Source: Cruorifilaria tuberocauda (taxonomy: Eukaryota; Nematoda; Chromadorea; Rhabditida; Onchocercidae). Taken from it: a stretch of DNA of 64,000 nucleotides. The stretch lies in contig JABVXU010000074.1 in assembly GCA_013365365.1 (NCBI GenBank), positions 114,819-178,818 on the forward strand, given 5' to 3'. Positions within the stretch are counted from its first letter, which is position 1; every line of letters begins with the position of its first letter. Below are positions 25,934-40,015 of this stretch, in pieces. Both the position numbers and the translations under genes were made by a program. The notes beneath the pieces were generated by a model. That model made no database searches. It saw nothing but the letters and a program-made list of their open reading frames with translations, and had not been told where the DNA came from.

Positions 25934-27838
25934 CTACAATAAAAAATTGAAATTTTCGGTTGAAATCAAAAAATATTACTTAAATCTCTTCAAATTTTTG
26001 ACAAAATAAATTGTTTACCTTTTCTTCAGAAAATCAGCTAGTTTGGAAGAGAAAAGAGCATTAACTGATAACGGGTAAAAAGAAATGGAAATAAAATTTT
26101 ACCGTTTTTTTATTTGTGATTTCCTCTTCTATTTAGTTTATTCTATTGAAAAAAAGAAATATCCTACGAGCAAGAAAAAATCGAGAAAACGGAATGCATA
26201 AATTATCGATGAAGGTTTATCCCTTTTCAATATTTAAAGAAACATTTGCCAATTATGAAAATGAATGATAATGAAGTCATATTTCATGAACAAAAAATAT
26301 GACTTTTACTTTAAATTTGCATAACCAACTATATTTCAGTAATTTTTCCAATAAATCAGACAATAATTTAAACGAAATATAATAAAGCAGTAGTGTTATT
26401 ACTGTGTTTATGAGATTAAAGAAGCGGTTTCATACGAGCCAACTTATTGAAGAGCTCGTTTTTATTCGAGGTGGTGGGGGTAATTTCGATAACTTACTTT
26501 CTCATCAAATGGTTATTTTCATACCAAACTTTTGGTAGATTACGCTGAATCTAACTCTTATCTTGGAACTATTACTGATAATTGGAATAAAACTATAAAA
26601 ATTGACTTCTTCACACAAAAAAATAAGATACGTAAGGATAAAACGATATTTTAACTCTCTTTATTGATTATTCTATTTTTTATAACTATTACTCACAACT
26701 AAGATTAAAAGGATATCTTAATAATGTTCTCCTTAATACTAAGGATATAATTCCTAAGGCTACTTTAAAAAATTTAACTCTATAAATAAATAATTGAAAA
26801 ATCACGAAACTTAATAATAATCATTCAGAAATTTTTTTTGTAGGAGAGATAAAAATGATGGAAGATTAAGAATCAGCAATTGATAAATTAATAGTTAAAG
26901 TAGAAAACCCCTTCATTATCTCAATAAGATAATGAATTGTGGATAAGTATGACAGTATTAACCTTCCAGATAGAGGAGTATAACAAAAAGAACTCGTTCT
27001 TCATTCACTAGATTTCATCTTATCGATCCATTCATATATGCAACTTTTAATGTAACCTAATTGGTTATAAAGTAATAATAGCTTTCGAAAAAAATCTTTT
27101 CAGGAAGCTTTCCGTGTTTTTTTAATTCTTGCTCATATTTCATTTTGTTCGAATTCAATATACTCAAATATAAATAACCTTTAAAAGATAGAACAAAATG
27201 TCTACAAGAGGAAAGAGGTCATTTCATAAATTTACTTGAAATTTTTGTTCAAAACTGAGCTATCGATAATCTGACCCTACATTATTACTAAGATTACAAA
27301 TATTTTGAGAGAGAATTTATGATATCAGAAGAATGAGAAAATTCTAGATTTATAAACAACTGTTATTACTAAATATTAGCATCACCTACTTGTAATATAG
27401 ATAATGCATTCGGTTAAAGCTTTAGTAACAATATCTAGTCTAGGCATGATGAAAAGCGACAATTATCATATCAAGATCAAATTTCGACACATAAGCGGCA
27501 GTACGGTTCAATTAAATTATCACGGAATCAAAATCAGTACCAACGTTTACATGATTACCGTTACACTTGTCGTGTAATTCAATTTTTTTTTAATTGAGAT
27601 TTGTTCAAAAAATCAACACACAAAAATTAACAACCTCAAAGACATATAATAATTAGCAGGAAAGATATTAATTTTTTTTAATTTTATAGAAAATAATCTA
27701 GAAGGATAGATTCTAATAATTCTAATATATTTCAAATAAGTGAAATAAATTCATATTACACAAAAATATGAAAGTTTCATCTACAATATCTACAAAAATT
27801 ATAAATTATTTTCTAGCCTTTAATTATCAATATTCATA
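25934..27838. other. Divergent spacer between WASHC4 and the kinase gene
   Basis: About 1.9 kb that should hold the WASHC4 first exon(s) and promoter (minus strand) and the kinase promoter (plus strand). I could not locate the WASHC4 N-terminal exons. Two short plus-strand open frames (26410-26538 and 27446-27577) were looked at and left out. Confidence 0.4.
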
Positions 27839-31017
<3,179 letters not shown>

Positions 31018-31338
31018 TACTATGCAGCGTTTAGATCCTATGGATTCTATAAGATTCTATAAACGTATATTATATAATCATCATGGTTTTATTGAATTTC
31101 AGAACGGTTTTTAGCTTTTCGTTTTAAACAACAACTAAAAGGACGAAATTTGTCGATTTTTGCCATTATTTCCTATTGCCTATCCTTCCGCTTTTGTCCA
31201 GAATTATACCACACTTACTTACTCCTTGCCTATTACTCATTTTTCTCAAATATTCTCCGTCTACACCTTCCTTATTTCCCGAATACTTTCGAAAAAGTAA
31301 CGGGTTATAATTCAAGTCACAGAGATATATGAATAAAT

Positions 31339-31536
31339 ATGTTGTTAAACATTGCGAAATTTCAAATATTTACCCTAATCTGCATAAATTTTCGTCTTGT
31401 CTTCGCTCGCCAACTATCACTGACATCAAGTTCACGTAATAACGATGCAAAGCGGCGCAACTCTGCTGTAGCATATTCTGTAATGGAAAAATTTTTAAGG
31501 GTGACATCTATCCGATATAGTCAACAACAGTATTAA
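31339..31536 (+). CDS. Possible small secreted peptide
   Basis: An ATG-initiated open frame of 65 codons. The first about 22 residues are hydrophobic and end in VFA, like a signal peptide; the rest is Ser/Arg/Gln-rich with a KRR site and ends in RYSQQQY. The middle (31390-31480) is unusually G+C-rich for the area. It starts about 320 nt after the kinase stop codon. No family is recognised. It could be a peptide precursor or a chance frame. Confidence 0.22.
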   Translation: MLLNIAKFQIFTLICINFRLVFARQLSLTSSSRNNDAKRRNSAVAYSVMEKFLRVTSIRYSQQQY

Positions 31537-31867
31537 AAAACCAGACCAGAATAGCGAAAGTAATAGGATGGACGACTAATGTAGTCTAAATTTTCAAAAA
31601 GATCACTAATATCATTCTGAATTAATTTGCTGCTATAATCAGAGATTGTTATTTTACATGAACCATCTGCCTAATAATTAAAGTGTCTCAAAAGGTTAAG
31701 AAACACATGTGAAACGTAAGAACTAAGTTGCGTTATGTAAGAATATAAAAACTAATGACCATCAATGGATAGCATTAAAACTATATGGAAATAAGGACTA
31801 AAATTATCCTAATTGATAGTATGAGCATTAGTGAAGTATAAAACTTACCTTCAGTCGACTGATTCAT
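31533..31867 (-). CDS. Possible two-exon small protein, unrecognised
   Basis: An ATG at 31867 is followed after six codons by a strong donor (GAAG then GTAAGT at 31848). An acceptor GCAG at 31670-31667 leads, in phase, to a 44-codon exon 31533-31666 ending in TAA. The 50-residue reading is polar, with DYSSKLIQNDISDLFENL and a tyrosine-rich end. No domain is recognised. Open frames of this size are common by chance here; the matching splice signals are the only added support. Confidence 0.2.
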
Positions 31868-32254
31868 TATCGCGAAACGAAAGACCTTGAACTGACTTCG
31901 AAATTACTCCGAAAACATCATTCAGAAACTACGAGCATATGTGAAATTAACTAAACTTTAAAAGTTTCAGCCATTTGTTAGTTCTGAATCATTTTCGTTG
32001 CCCATATGGTGGCACAATTCCATATTAAAAAAATATCAAATTTCATAACTAGCATTAAGTCTTGGACGGTTGGTAACTAAATTTAGTCCACAGTTGTTAT
32101 CATGAGCATATTTTTACAAAATCCCGTTAAGTATTACTTTATTATCCGAACAATTTCAGCACATTCTCATCGTTCATAAATAACTTCTTCTATGACTAAC
32201 TAAATTAAGATAAAACTATTCAGCACATTTCCAAATCACTCCGGAAGTTAGTCG

Positions 32255-32753
32255 ATGAATGAATTAAATGAAGGCAGTTTCGTTCGTAAGTTGTTCAGAA
32301 TGAATACTACAGTACGTGATTCTCTGCTACTGAACTGAATGACAAATTACACCCTGTGCTACTGAATAGAAAAAACCACGGAAACAAGAACTTGAAACAT
32401 CATATATGAGATAAGATCAAGACTTGAAACTATAAATTTAGCAGTTTTCATGAGAGATATATTCCTGTGTAGAGATTCACTTTGATCTTGCAGCAGTCAT
32501 TTTGAAAAGCTATTGAAAACATGACTTTTTTATTGTTAACATCAAACATTAGAACAAACAATTTAGAGGATAATAAAAGATAAACAAAATAAAAATTTCA
32601 GGTTTTAAAAACTGGAAAGCTGAATGCTTGCAATTTTCACAAAATTTGGCAGAGGAAGCCGAGAATAGAATTCATGATGGTGCACAAATCAAAGTCTACG
32701 TGACTATAGCTTCCAATCATTCATCCAAAGTTCAAGCACTGACGATAATATGA
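32255..32753 (+). CDS. Possible two-exon small protein, unrecognised
   Basis: Exon 32255-32285 starts with ATG three bases after a TTAG acceptor-like site and ends at a GTAAGT donor. Exon 32602-32753 begins after AAAATTTCAG and joins in phase, ending in TGA. The 60-residue product has an acidic amphipathic stretch (FSQNLAEEAENRI) and a beta-like run (AQIKVYVTIASN). The second exon is about 41% G+C, like true exons here. It converges on TSR1, whose stop codon is only 12 nt away. Not recognised; may be chance. Confidence 0.27.
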
Positions 32754-32765
32754 TTTGAGAATAAA

Positions 32766-35700
32766 TTACATTTCCATAAGTTCAGATTCATTGAATGATC
32801 CAGACAAAGGATGCAAAGTGATAGGATTGTATGTCCACTTTGGAAAAACTCGTTTATAAAGGTTCATCATCACAATATCCATCGCATTAAGCTGTTGATC
32901 GAATACACATTTCATATGACCATGTGTTCCTGGAGTAACGAGATTGTTGAACACTCGTCATTTTAAAGTCATTGGGTCGGCAAAACTGCCAGGCAGATCA
33001 AATTTTGTATTAAATGGTAGTCCTATACAGGGTCTTACAATAAGTATAGTTTAGTCTTCCAAAAGAAAACCACTATGTCCATTCCACTTAATCAGTTTTC
33101 GCATAAAACTGTTGTTGATTAGTTTTAAAGAATTCTGGAAATTTTAAAGCATAAAACAATCCAGAAAATAACTGAATTTTTTTCCTAAAGATTCCTAAAT
33201 TTGTGATATCTAATCAACTGGTTTTTCTCCCTCTTCGGAAATTTCTCAATGTGTTTCAATGAATTAAAATTAAAAATGAAATCACCTAAGGCTTCTTTAA
33301 TGTGTCCTCTCCGACCATGTAGAGTACGCAACATCACGGGCTTAAACCATTCAATATCCTCTGAAAGAAAATAAAGAACACTGGCTTTACCAATCAAGTA
33401 TTTAAAATACTTCGTTAAAAAATAAAGATTTCTATATAAAAAGAAATAATATTTCATTATTTGATACCATTAGAATGCAGTATCGTCTGCAGCATATACA
33501 AAAATAGGAATATTTATTTCCTTATGAAAGTTGCGATTGAGAAGATTCCAATACTGACTCACATTCACAAGCAAATGCTGAATAGTTTTTTTGCTATTCA
33601 TGTATTCCAGGAGCATATTTAAATTTAAGCAAGGAAAACTTACCACGGTTAAAAAACATGTAGCGTACGACGACACTTCTCCGATTGATTTTAAACGGAT
33701 GTCCAGAAAGAACGATGCGTTTAAGAACGATTCGATCTGGACTGATATTTAACACTCCACCCGTTGCAACAAGTTGTTGATTTCCTCGGCTATCTAATCG
33801 ATAGACCAGCACAGAGGCAGGTGGAAACATTATTGGCGCAAATACCGATGCAACAAATGAGCCATCATTCGGCATGAACCGCTCCATCTACAAATATAAG
33901 AACAATTTACGCTTAAAATATTTTTCGATAAATTAAAAGTCGAAGGAAGCCATATGAGTTAAAATGAGTTATGCGCCATTGACATACCATTAATAACTAC
34001 AGTTTAGTTTAAAAGAAAAATCTGACTTCCGCTTAATTACTAATTTAATGATCTTTCTTCCTTCATACTGGAAACAGAAATCAAATTAATGTTTATTAGC
34101 AAAGGTTGTTTACGAACGGCAATAATAAATATCTGGAGCGAATAAAAAAAAATTCTGAAAGCATCGATTCAGTGAGAATAAAAAATCACCTTAAACTTAT
34201 CACCGTTTGTATGTTGTGAAAATAGTGGCTCCGCTTCAAAATGTCGATAACCAACGTGAAAGAGTAATCTCTGCTTATTTGATATCGGCACAGTACAAGA
34301 TGGATGTCTTTTAAGCACCATATTAAGAAGTGACATCCTTTGTTCATGCGCTAATAATCCGTAAATTATTAATGGCTTACTACACGGCCAAATATCTGAA
34401 AAAAAGAGTATTAATATCTCCTCAATACTACAGACCACTTAGCTATACAACTGTCAAACTGACAAAATGAATGCCTTCCAGAAATAAATTTTTACAAAAT
34501 TCCATTTGTCTGAGCAACTGCGAAGAAATGTTCTGCACAAAGGATTAGAATCACAATAAGTTCGATTAAACTGGACCAATTTTTTTTTTCAATTTGTCGT
34601 CCTAGTTTCCAAACAATGCAGGATCTAATTTTTAGCGATGATCTTTCTACTGACTATGCAGTCCTTTTTACAGCTAGGAAAAATATTTTACAAGATGCAT
34701 TAACAAATCCTAAATAAAAGAATGGCTTAAAGAATAGTAGCAAGGAATTACTTTAAAATATAAAATATGAAATAAATACCTATTAAACTGGTGCGTACTT
34801 TTGAGATATAAATAGAAATGAATGCACCTCTTGGTGCGCTATATTCGGTTTCAGTTGCAGTATTTGACAAGGCGACTTTTCTGGAGTGTTGATAATTCGA
34901 AAATTTGAAAATACGAGAATATGTATTTGGAAGATTTTCAAGCGGATCCCAGGGCGACATTCTGAAATTATATCTAGCATTTGATGCATAAAATTTCTTT
35001 TAATTTATTAACCTAATTTTTTTAAACATCTAGTTTTTTAATTTATTAGGGAAAACATATCTAAGTATCAAACCTGAAACTTTTTAAAGCACGGTATCTC
35101 TGGAAACGAATTCTAGCTGCTACATTTATTGGTGTGTCAATTTCATCCGGAAACTGCTCATTTTCACGGGCTTTTCGATATTTCTCCACTTCCGCCATGT
35201 TGATTTCTTGGTCTTTAATATCTGTGGAACTTTCAGTATCACTTATGACACTCATCTGAATATTTAAAATTTATTAAAACATGGCTAACTTCTCTTTTTT
35301 TCAAGCCTGAAGTTAATTTGAAATAGTAAAGGAATCTCAATACAGATAGAGCGAACCTTCTCTATTTCCATTTCATTTTCGATATCCGATTCCTCTTTAC
35401 TCGCTACTTCTTTCAGGCCATCATCAATTTCCAATTCTTCCTGGAAAAATATTGTTACCTGTTTTTCATTTGCAAACAGTATTTTGAAAAAGAATTATAT
35501 CTTTGGGAATCAAAATGCTGTGAAAATTTTAATCGGTAACATTTTTTTGAAATTTACACTTCTTCTGATTTCGAAAAACCGAGGAATAAGTGGCTCTTAA
35601 AAGTCTGATTTCATTTCACCCTTCAAAACTATTTTTGCATTTAAATATTCTGTATTTCAAGAAATAATTTTAAAAAAGCCTCAATTTCATCGTCAGATAT

Positions 35701-38610
35701 CTGATTTTCATCATCGATAATCCATTCAGCTTGATATGCTGATGTGCCAACAGGTACACTTTTCACTATTTTTCTTGTTTTAACTGAAAAATTTCATGTC
35801 TACAGCCATACAATCATATCTATTTCTCCAACTTTCAAAGCATAAGCTACATAGAAGTCGATAAAATAACACCAAAGCATAAGCGATCTAATAATTAAGC
35901 ACTTTAGGTTTTTTAAAAGTCCCTACCAGAAATTTAAAATAATCGCAAAAATCCACAACTCAAAACAACTCATGAAAGCAACAGTGATCTTACATGCTTC
36001 CTTCACAATCTCTTCCTCGGTTGGCCATGTCTGTTCTGCTTCAATAGGATCCGCAATCATTTCGGACTGCAATGATGTCTGTAAGTTCACATCCGGTTTC
36101 AATATAGTTCCTGAAGCTTTGATACCAATCGGAATCTGCAATTATTATTGCTATTTCCAGCTCACACGAATCCTTGACTGGATTTTCTCAATTTTTGCCC
36201 CTAAGTACCACGACTTTTACGCAGAGATATATTACTTCTAACAAAATTTCGTAGGTAACTCAATTAATAATAAAAATATTTATTGCTTTATTTTTGTTAC
36301 TTAGAAATTTCTATACTTCAGAATACTTCAATATTTAGATTTTTAGAAAAACTTATAAAAAATAATCTCTCAAAGACCTTCTTATCTGGCGCATATGGAT
36401 CATCCTCCACGACAATTTGTTTCATTTGAAAATCACCCAACCATGACACGTGAACAAGACTGTTAACATTCAACGCCGGCCCTCTTAAATATCCCGAAAC
36501 CTTCAGAGTGCATAAATCGCCCTGCCAATGTAATTATTAATATCAACATATCAATCTTAATTTCTCTATATTTATTTTGTTTTAACCACAATTTGCAATC
36601 GCTACGATTATTCAGACATGGATAGCGCAGATGTGCTAAAAGCAATGCCATTACTTAGCGAACGTGCCATCCCATCTATCATTAACTGATTACACTATTA
36701 ATCATCATGCACTAATTTTGCAGAATGAATGAAATCTAATTCGATGGTGAAAATTATACTTCAACGTCAATTTTTTCAATATTTTCAGCAATTAAATGTG
36801 GCCGCATCCTTTGCATATAAGATAGCTTCTTCTTCATAGTACTGATCAAGCGTAGAGCAACTAAAGCATCATTTTCGCTATCACAATGCATCAGCTTCTC
36901 ATCTCCAAAACTCCTAATATTAATGAATTATAAAATTGGGAAAATATTTTCGAATTTTATAAATGATACATGAATAATATGAACGCTTACATAACTCGAA
37001 TGAAAATTATTGGCAATAAGAATAAAAATGAGCAATCAACATGAAATTATTTTTTCCCAATTTTGGTCACACAATCAACAGCTATAAACTATTGACAAAA
37101 AATTACCAATTTGTGATTAGTTTTATGACATTTTTGCGCATAATTTCTTTTTGTTTCGTGGTTGCAATTGTACCGAGTCCTGGCACAAAGTGTACCGTAA
37201 CCGACAAACCGTGTGCTAATAAGGTACTCATCAAAATATTATCTTCTGCTGTAATTTCTCCATAAGCTGGCCAAATGAAGGCGATGACATCGGATACTTT
37301 TACGTAATCAAGTACAGCATCAGTGTTTGAACAATCCGGTGCGGCAAATACATAACGACTTTTGAAACGTTTAGTGCTAAAAAAGAAATGATAAAAAAAC
37401 CTCATGATATAATTCCATACTTTTTAATTTAAACTCATTCGAAAACTCAAATTCCATAAAAAACGAAATGAAGCTTTGAGAGATACTAATAGAAAATTTA
37501 ATGGAGCAACTGAAAGAAAAGATCTGATAGTTGGATTAGTGAATTTGTCCGGAACATTCATATATGTTGGCTACAATTATGTCAAAAGCACAACACAAGT
37601 AATTACATCACCTATATAAAGTGCAAAATTGTGTAACATTTGAAGGTAACATGCATTGATCATTCAACTTTTTAACTATTTTTTCGAAAGTGTTTGACAA
37701 CATTTGATACTTTTTCATTAACAGAAATGGTTAAAAATTCACCAAAGATAATTCAAACAACCATTAGAACTCCTACTCCGATAAGAAGTTTCATCACATG
37801 AACATAACAACGCTATAAGTTCATCTGCCGAGTGATTTCGATCAAATGATAAAACTGTCTGAAATATAAATTGGAAAAATTTGAGAAAAAAAGAAAATGA
37901 AAAAAGTGAAAAGCAAAGTTAAGAAAATTCAAAATAATTCACTCATTTGTTACTATTAGCATTAAAAAATCTTCTGAGAAAATACTTTCGACAAGAGGAT
38001 TATGTTCCAATTTCCTTATTCATGTAATTTTAAATTTCTTCAAAAGTAGAGATGGCATAGAAGTTAGTTTATTGAAAATCTTTGCGATAATAAAATAAAA
38101 AACATTCTAATCTTCACACTAAAGATACATGAAGAAATTATGGGAAATAATATCATTCAATACAGCAAAGAAAACACACAATAAATATTGGAGATTGTTG
38201 AAGATAACCGTTAGAAACAGCGCAACTATCAGATGATAGAGCAGCACGTTTATTAGCACGTATCTGTTGAGCTTGGAGACGTCGAGCTTTTTTGCCAACC
38301 AAAAACCGTTGTTTTCCAGTTACTGCTTTGGAACCTACTTTACCTCAAATAATGTTTTAGCAAGTAGACATCGGGCCGGATTTTACCTCTCCATTTCTTT
38401 CATTTAAATTAGTTTAACTAAATCCATCATCGATCTTACAACTATGAACTTGTCAAATCATATAAAAATATTTGCAGCGATTCATCCGACACTTAGTTAA
38501 AAAAAGAAACCTCCAGCAACCGCATTCACTGCACCCTTCGTACGATGCCGACCACTTTTATGTTTCTTATTTGATTGTTTCAGTGGTCCAGCACGATGTC
38601 CAGCACCCAT
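32766..38610 (-). CDS. TSR1: Ribosome biogenesis protein TSR1
   Basis: TSR1 is a GTPase-like factor without catalytic activity that holds the maturing 40S ribosomal subunit. Exons in order: 38511-38610, 38219-38337, 37743-37858, 37107-37376, 36760-36913, 36378-36521, 35994-36135, 35680-35783, 35357-35440, 35074-35255, 34780-34961, 34190-34395, 33644-33887, 33286-33360, 32766-32929; about 761 residues (human about 800). Seen: basic N-terminus with [16 protein letters not shown], the AARP2CN-like block [28 protein letters not shown], the acidic stretch of exons 35680-35440, [39 protein letters not shown], and [17 protein letters not shown] near the end. The start follows a CTCTAG acceptor only four bases upstream, fitting trans-splicing. 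The donor after 35680 is not GT (see findings). It lies 1.4 kb downstream of tsn-1 on the same strand, an arrangement that I recall also in C. elegans. Confidence 0.94.
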
Positions 38611-40015
38611 ATTTCTAGAGGTCTATAGGAAGAAATTAAAGTGTAACTGATGAACAGAAATAATTCTCAAAATGAAAAAACTTCACATAGATTAATATTA
38701 AAGACGCTAGCCTCTTCCACATCATGCACATAAACCCATTAATATAGCTTTTAAAAACAGAATTTTCTTTCAAACAATTTTAACCTTATCCAATCACTTC
38801 CGAACTGCACCATGCCATGTTCTCCAAAATTTTCTAGAGCAAAAAACCCTTAAAATCCCTTCAGTCTTGAAGATTGCTTCTATCTCATCAAACTTAATGA
38901 TGAATACGAATAAGAATCAACTAACACGTATCTTGCGCGATCTTATGATAACACTGAATTCAAGTGTATAACTAAGAATCAGTTCCTGGTACCTGAAGAT
39001 TACAAAGGAATTCAACTCGTCGGAGTTAACTATTTGTTACATAATAAAAAATATATAACCAATTTGAGCGTCAACCTTTTATCATATAAAAATTTCGCTC
39101 AATTAATTTCCGAAATGAAAAAAAGTGAATTTATCATTTTTGAAAATTTTCCATAACGATTACTAGAAGAAACAACTATAAAACATCTCAACAAGAAAAC
39201 GATCACAGGAAAACTTTAGGAACACTGTTCATTTGAAAAATACCTGCGCATAAATCGAAAAAAGCAAGCAAGACAACCAGGTTAGTGAAATAAAAGAACA
39301 AACTATTCCATGATAATTATCAGGAAATTCACGGGGGATATTGAAGAATACAACTCAATGGAGATTTCAGGAATTTTATAAATATAAAGCAAAAACAACA
39401 CGAAAATAAAGTATATATCACAATATTCAATTCGAGCAATGCATTGCAAAAAAAAATCTTTGAAAATAACATTGAAACAGATCAAATTATCATTTGAAAA
39501 ACTGATGAAATAATATCCTTATCTAACAGCCTTATCTATTTGAATAACTATTGCATCCCATTATACCGCTTGACAAATTGAAAAACTTATTTCGAATAAA
39601 GGCAAAGTGGCAGAATGGGGGGAACTTGACACTGCCATCTAATTAGACTTAAGATACCAATCTAACTGTTTTCAGGATTTAGTTTGATAAGTATAGTATA
39701 TAAGAGATATTTGATCATCCCTTCACCTGACTGGAATCAAACAAAAATCACAATATGTCATCATCACAGTAAATAATGAAACAATAACAAAAGCGATGGA
39801 AGCGTTTAAGGTTAATACTTTTCAACAAGAAAGATATGCAGATATGGAAAAGACGAAAAGGCAAATTAAATGACAAAAGGAAAACCGGAAGTGACAATGA
39901 CAACAAAACAAAATTATACCTACTGATTCTAACGATGCCTTTGATAACAATAAAATTAAACAAAAATGCAACAATTTCTTCTTTTCTTTTTCATTCTTAC
40001 CATTCTTTGGAATTC
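38611..40015. other. Spacer between tsn-1 and TSR1
   Basis: A 1.4 kb interval between two same-strand genes. It is longer than a typical C. elegans operon spacer, but operon spacers in filarial worms are known to be longer. No exon or RNA gene was seen. Confidence 0.5.

Larger units (their letters stand above)
31018..32254. other. Spacer with only weak candidate genes
   Basis: Region after the kinase stop. It holds the low-confidence candidates at 31339-31536 (plus) and 31533-31867 (minus); the rest (31868-32254) shows nothing. Confidence 0.4.

Noticed and set aside
26410..27577. Two short plus-strand open frames (26410-26538 and 27446-27577) as extra 5' exons of the kinase.
   Set aside because: The kinase already has a good ATG after an acceptor site, kinases of this type lack such extensions, and the frames are short.
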